From: Bacteroidia bacterium
GTDB taxonomy: Bacteria > Bacteroidota > Bacteroidia > J057 > JADKCL01
Direction: 5' to 3'
Length of the DNA: 64,000 nt
Assembly: GCA_020635905.1 (NCBI GenBank)
Contig: JACJYV010000002.1
Span: forward strand, 310,001 to 374,000
The notes under the pieces were generated by a model. It searched no databases and was not told the DNA's origin. It worked only from the letters and a program-made list of their open reading frames with translations. The number at the start of each line of letters is the position of its first letter. The first letter of the stretch is position 1. Below, piece by piece: positions 61,961 through 64,000 of this stretch. A program made the position numbers and the translations under genes.

Positions 61961-62590
61961 TTACTCGGCGCCTTCGCCGCCAGGAGCGGCTTCGAGGTCG
62001 GTGATCAGGTTGAATTTGTTGATATTCCAATCCTGAAGAGTGGAAATCACATCCTGAATGGCCGGGTAAGGCGAGTTTTGGTCACCTTTGATTGCGAAAC
62101 GGGTTCTGACGTTCGCGGTCCGTCCGTAAAGGATCCAACGCTTGAGATCATTGTCTGCAGGGTCCTTGAAGAAGTAGGGATACTGCACACCTTTCTGTTC
62201 GTATTCTTTCATTTGTTCCTTGGTACCACTCAACCAGGTTGCGATTTCCTTGAGCGGAACTCCCACACTGGTTTGCAGGATAAAAAACTGTCTTCCCTCG
62301 GCGCTGGCGGTGAAGCCGTAGTCGGCTTCAATCTTGTCGAGTACGCCAGCCCGGCTGGGAATATCTGCGAATCCGACGAAACACCTTCCGGTTGCATCCA
62401 CATTGATGGTCATCATGTCTGTGGGTGTAATTTCGGTGGTGGAGGTAGAACTTGGAGTATCTACAACCACTTTTTCGTCGGGGCGGAAAGTCGTGGTAAG
62501 GATGAAGAACGTAAGCAACAGAAAGGCGACGTCAACCATGGCTGTCATGTCAATGACGGGCACATGTCTTTTTGGTTTTACCTTAGGCAT
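61961..62590 (-). CDS. ExbD/TolR-type proton-channel subunit (copy 1)
   Basis: A 209-aa ExbD with IDMTAMVDVAFLLLTFFILT (about residues 12-31). Its periplasmic domain is longer and different (TPTDMMTINVDATGRCFVGF, FAIKGDQNSPYPAIQDVIST), so it is a diverged paralogue. The basic head is short (PKVKPKRHVP). It follows exbB by 65 nt. Together the three copies suggest a heteromeric ExbD dimer or separate roles. Confidence 0.93.
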   Translation of the reverse strand: MPKVKPKRHVPVIDMTAMVDVAFLLLTFFILTTTFRPDEKVVVDTPSSTSTTEITPTDMMTINVDATGRCFVGFADIPSRAGVLDKIEADYGFTASAEGRQFFILQTSVGVPLKEIATWLSGTKEQMKEYEQKGVQYPYFFKDPADNDLKRWILYGRTANVRTRFAIKGDQNSPYPAIQDVISTLQDWNINKFNLITDLEAAPGGEGAE

Positions 62591-62655
62591 ATCGACCTTT
62601 CTTTTTGAGGTTTAACGAATTCCCTGAGAAACAAAGTGTTATCGGGAAAAACAAC

Positions 62656-63495
62656 TTACTTGGCCTTCATGTCAAAGGTCTGGATAATGCTGTATCCGCC
62701 TTCGTCAATACGGTAGGTAAGAGCGTCGATTTGTGAGGTAAAGAAGTTGTACATCACGATGGCTACCAGAGAGTTGAAGATACCAAAGGCGGTATTTACA
62801 AGAGCCTCAGAGATACCAGTTGCCAGTGCAGAAGCGTCGGGAGCACCTGCGGTGGAAAGCGCGGAGAAGGCCCGGATCATCCCGAGTACCGTTCCAAACA
62901 GACCCACCAATACCCCTACGGCCACGATGGTAGCCAGGATGGGCAGGTTGCGCTCGAGCATGGGCAGTTCCAGGTTGGTGGCTTCTTCCAGTTCGGACTG
63001 GATAGCCAGTTTCTTCTGGTCTTTGTCCATTTCCTGGTTTCCAACCACGGAAGAATATTTTTCGAGACCTGATTTCAGTACGTTGGCCACGGAGCCAGCC
63101 TGACGATCACAAAGATCAATGGCACCAGAGGTGTCGCCGTCATGAAGGGCCATGCGGATTTTTTTCACAAACACGTCAATGGATCCTTTTCCAGAGGCTT
63201 TGGTCAGGGTAATGAAGCGCTCAATGGAAAAGACAATTACCATGATGGTCAGCGTCATACCAATCGGGATGATGAAACCACCTTTGTAAACGATACCGAG
63301 GATATTTCCGGGAAGGGGATCCTTGGTGGGATCATTGTCCTGGAAGTTTCCTTCATCGCCAAAAATCAAGTAAAAAACAGCGTGGGCAATGGCTGCAGCC
63401 ACGATGATGACCAGGATCGGGAAGAGGCTTTTCAAAGGGCTCGCCTTCTTTACTTCTACACCTCCTCCAATGTTGGAATCAAATTCAGTACTCAT
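62656..63495 (-). CDS. MotA/TolQ/ExbB proton-channel protein
   Basis: The 279-aa product has three to four hydrophobic segments: about 24-46 (LFPILVIIVAAAIAHAVFYL), 73-92 (GFIIPIGMTLTIMVIVFSIE), 185-215 (LPILATIVAVGVLVGLFGTV) and 230-255. The segment GLFGTVLGMIRAFSALS is the ExbB/TolQ signature that forms the channel with the ExbD Asp helix. It starts with a soluble head and heads the exbB-exbD3-tonB operon on the minus strand. Confidence 0.95.
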   Translation of the reverse strand: MSTEFDSNIGGGVEVKKASPLKSLFPILVIIVAAAIAHAVFYLIFGDEGNFQDNDPTKDPLPGNILGIVYKGGFIIPIGMTLTIMVIVFSIERFITLTKASGKGSIDVFVKKIRMALHDGDTSGAIDLCDRQAGSVANVLKSGLEKYSSVVGNQEMDKDQKKLAIQSELEEATNLELPMLERNLPILATIVAVGVLVGLFGTVLGMIRAFSALSTAGAPDASALATGISEALVNTAFGIFNSLVAIVMYNFFTSQIDALTYRIDEGGYSIIQTFDMKAK

Positions 63496-63919
63496 GGGTT
63501 TTTGAATATTAATTGTTCAATTCAGACCAGACTTTAAGGATTAAAATCCAAAAAAGAGCCCTAAAATATTTTGAAATGTTGTGATACGCAAGGCTTTTCT
63601 CAAATTTTACCTTTTTGGGTCCGTCTGTGTAAGGACTACGCCAAGTAACGACAAAATATTGATTGCCTTGTCAGTCTTATCAAAGGATTGATTACAGGCT
63701 TTGGGGGGCTTTTTTGGTGCAAATTTTTTTGCCCCAATCCCATTAACCCAACCCCTGAATCGCAGTCAGATGGCTCCAATCATTTTGCAACTTCGTTGCA
63801 AAACGAAGGCAATTCGGGTTCATTCCTGTACAAAACCACCCATTCGTTACACAGAAATGCATGAAAATGACCCTGAAAAGAGATGGTTTTTACCCGAAAA
63901 AATCGAATTTCTGAAAGAA
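63496..63919. other. Region upstream of the exb operon
   Basis: These 424 bp should hold the exbB promoter, but I find no exact TTG/TAnnTTTG pair on the minus strand; GTAAAATTTG (about 63602-63611 read in reverse) is the closest. No RNA gene is seen. A plus-strand frame from 63770 to the window end is open but I do not support it as a gene. Confidence 0.4.
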
Positions 63920-64000
63920 TCAGGTTGTTTTGAGCCTGGCAAGGATGCGCTGAATTTCACCTTCCCGGTCCCAAAACCAGTTGCGCGACCACACCCTATG
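63920..64000 (-). CDS. Probable C-terminal end of a minus-strand gene, cut by window
   Basis: The minus-strand frame entering at 64000 reads HRVWSRNWFWDREGEIQRI and a few more residues to a TGA at 63920-63922: 26 codons without start. The codons have the high third-position GC of nearby genes, and the Trp/Arg-rich end looks like a real protein tail. Family cannot be told. A plus-strand open frame covers the same bases, so the call is tentative. Confidence 0.38.
   Translation of the reverse strand, partial: HRVWSRNWFWDREGEIQRILARLKTT

Noticed and set aside
63770..64000. Plus-strand open frame of 77 codons beginning MAPIILQLRC and running off the window.
   Set aside because: It has no recognisable motif and overlaps a minus-strand tail with better codon use; not enough sequence to decide, so I did not list it as a gene.
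1..64000. tRNA, rRNA, insertion sequences, prophage genes and CRISPR arrays.
   Set aside because: I looked through the intergenic gaps and gene products and found no cloverleaf, transposase, integrase or spacer array that I could support.

Overview
The window reads as chromosomal DNA of a Bacteroidota, most likely a gliding, T9SS-bearing lineage near the Saprospiria (inference). Three things support this. Promoters fit the Bacteroidota form TTG-N18-20-TAnnTTTG and purine-rich Shine-Dalgarno sites are rare. Two giant secreted proteins end in type IX secretion sorting domains, one type A and one type B. DUF4199, DUF2461, a fused IcmF mutase and an ExbB-ExbD3-TonB set are all present. Most genes are moderately GC-rich; one gene at 18.2-19.8 kb is strikingly AT-rich.

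Layout. 0-5.2 kb: a glycosyltransferase cut by the window edge, recR, a Tat-exported PLP enzyme with a small envelope protein, and an M3 oligoendopeptidase. 5.5-13.1 kb: a helical-repeat protein, the fused acyl-CoA mutase IcmF, a putative barrel protein, DUF4199, and a membrane-anchored LuxR-type regulator coupled to DUF2461. 13.4-23.1 kb: a nonulosonic-acid (pseudaminic acid) cluster of pseB, pseC, an aldo/keto reductase, a Gfo/Idh oxidoreductase, an SDR, a NeuB-SpsF fusion, pseG, pseI and a second Gfo/Idh oxidoreductase. 23.1-23.4 kb: a promoter, a string of hairpins and a strong terminator, which I read as a small RNA or riboswitch-like leader.

23.4-30.2 kb: a TPR protein, a GC-rich palindromic repeat, two lipoproteins, a NUDIX hydrolase, a 640-bp C/A-rich non-coding stretch and aspS. 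30.4-34.5 kb (minus strand): purQ, a stand-alone DsbD alpha domain, full-length DsbD, and a DsbD gamma-domain copy that has lost its CxxC. 34.7-43.2 kb: a 1680-aa T9SS type B adhesin-like protein, a C-terminal processing peptidase, rpmH-rnpA-yidD with a near-perfect promoter, and a UPF0158-like protein. 43.5-52.3 kb: a formylglycine-generating-enzyme-like secreted protein and a 2453-aa T9SS type A protein holding 13 copies of an AGGPYDGH repeat. 52.3-59.7 kb: a HigA-like fragment, a DUF1905/OmdA protein, a lipoprotein, a degenerate GH3 fused to a beta-lactamase-type domain, an M61 peptidase and rsgA. 60-63.5 kb: tonB, three exbD and exbB on the minus strand.

How it works together. Much of the window serves the envelope and surface: nonulosonic-acid synthesis, T9SS cargo, periplasmic thiol reduction by DsbD, proteolysis and energised transport. 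The most unusual items are the AT-rich NeuB-SpsF fusion inside a pse cluster that visibly lacks pseH and a separate pseF, the candidate structured RNA after that cluster, the cysteine-less DsbD paralogue, and the 75-bp AGGPYDGH array. All functional calls come from reading sequence and family knowledge; no search was run.
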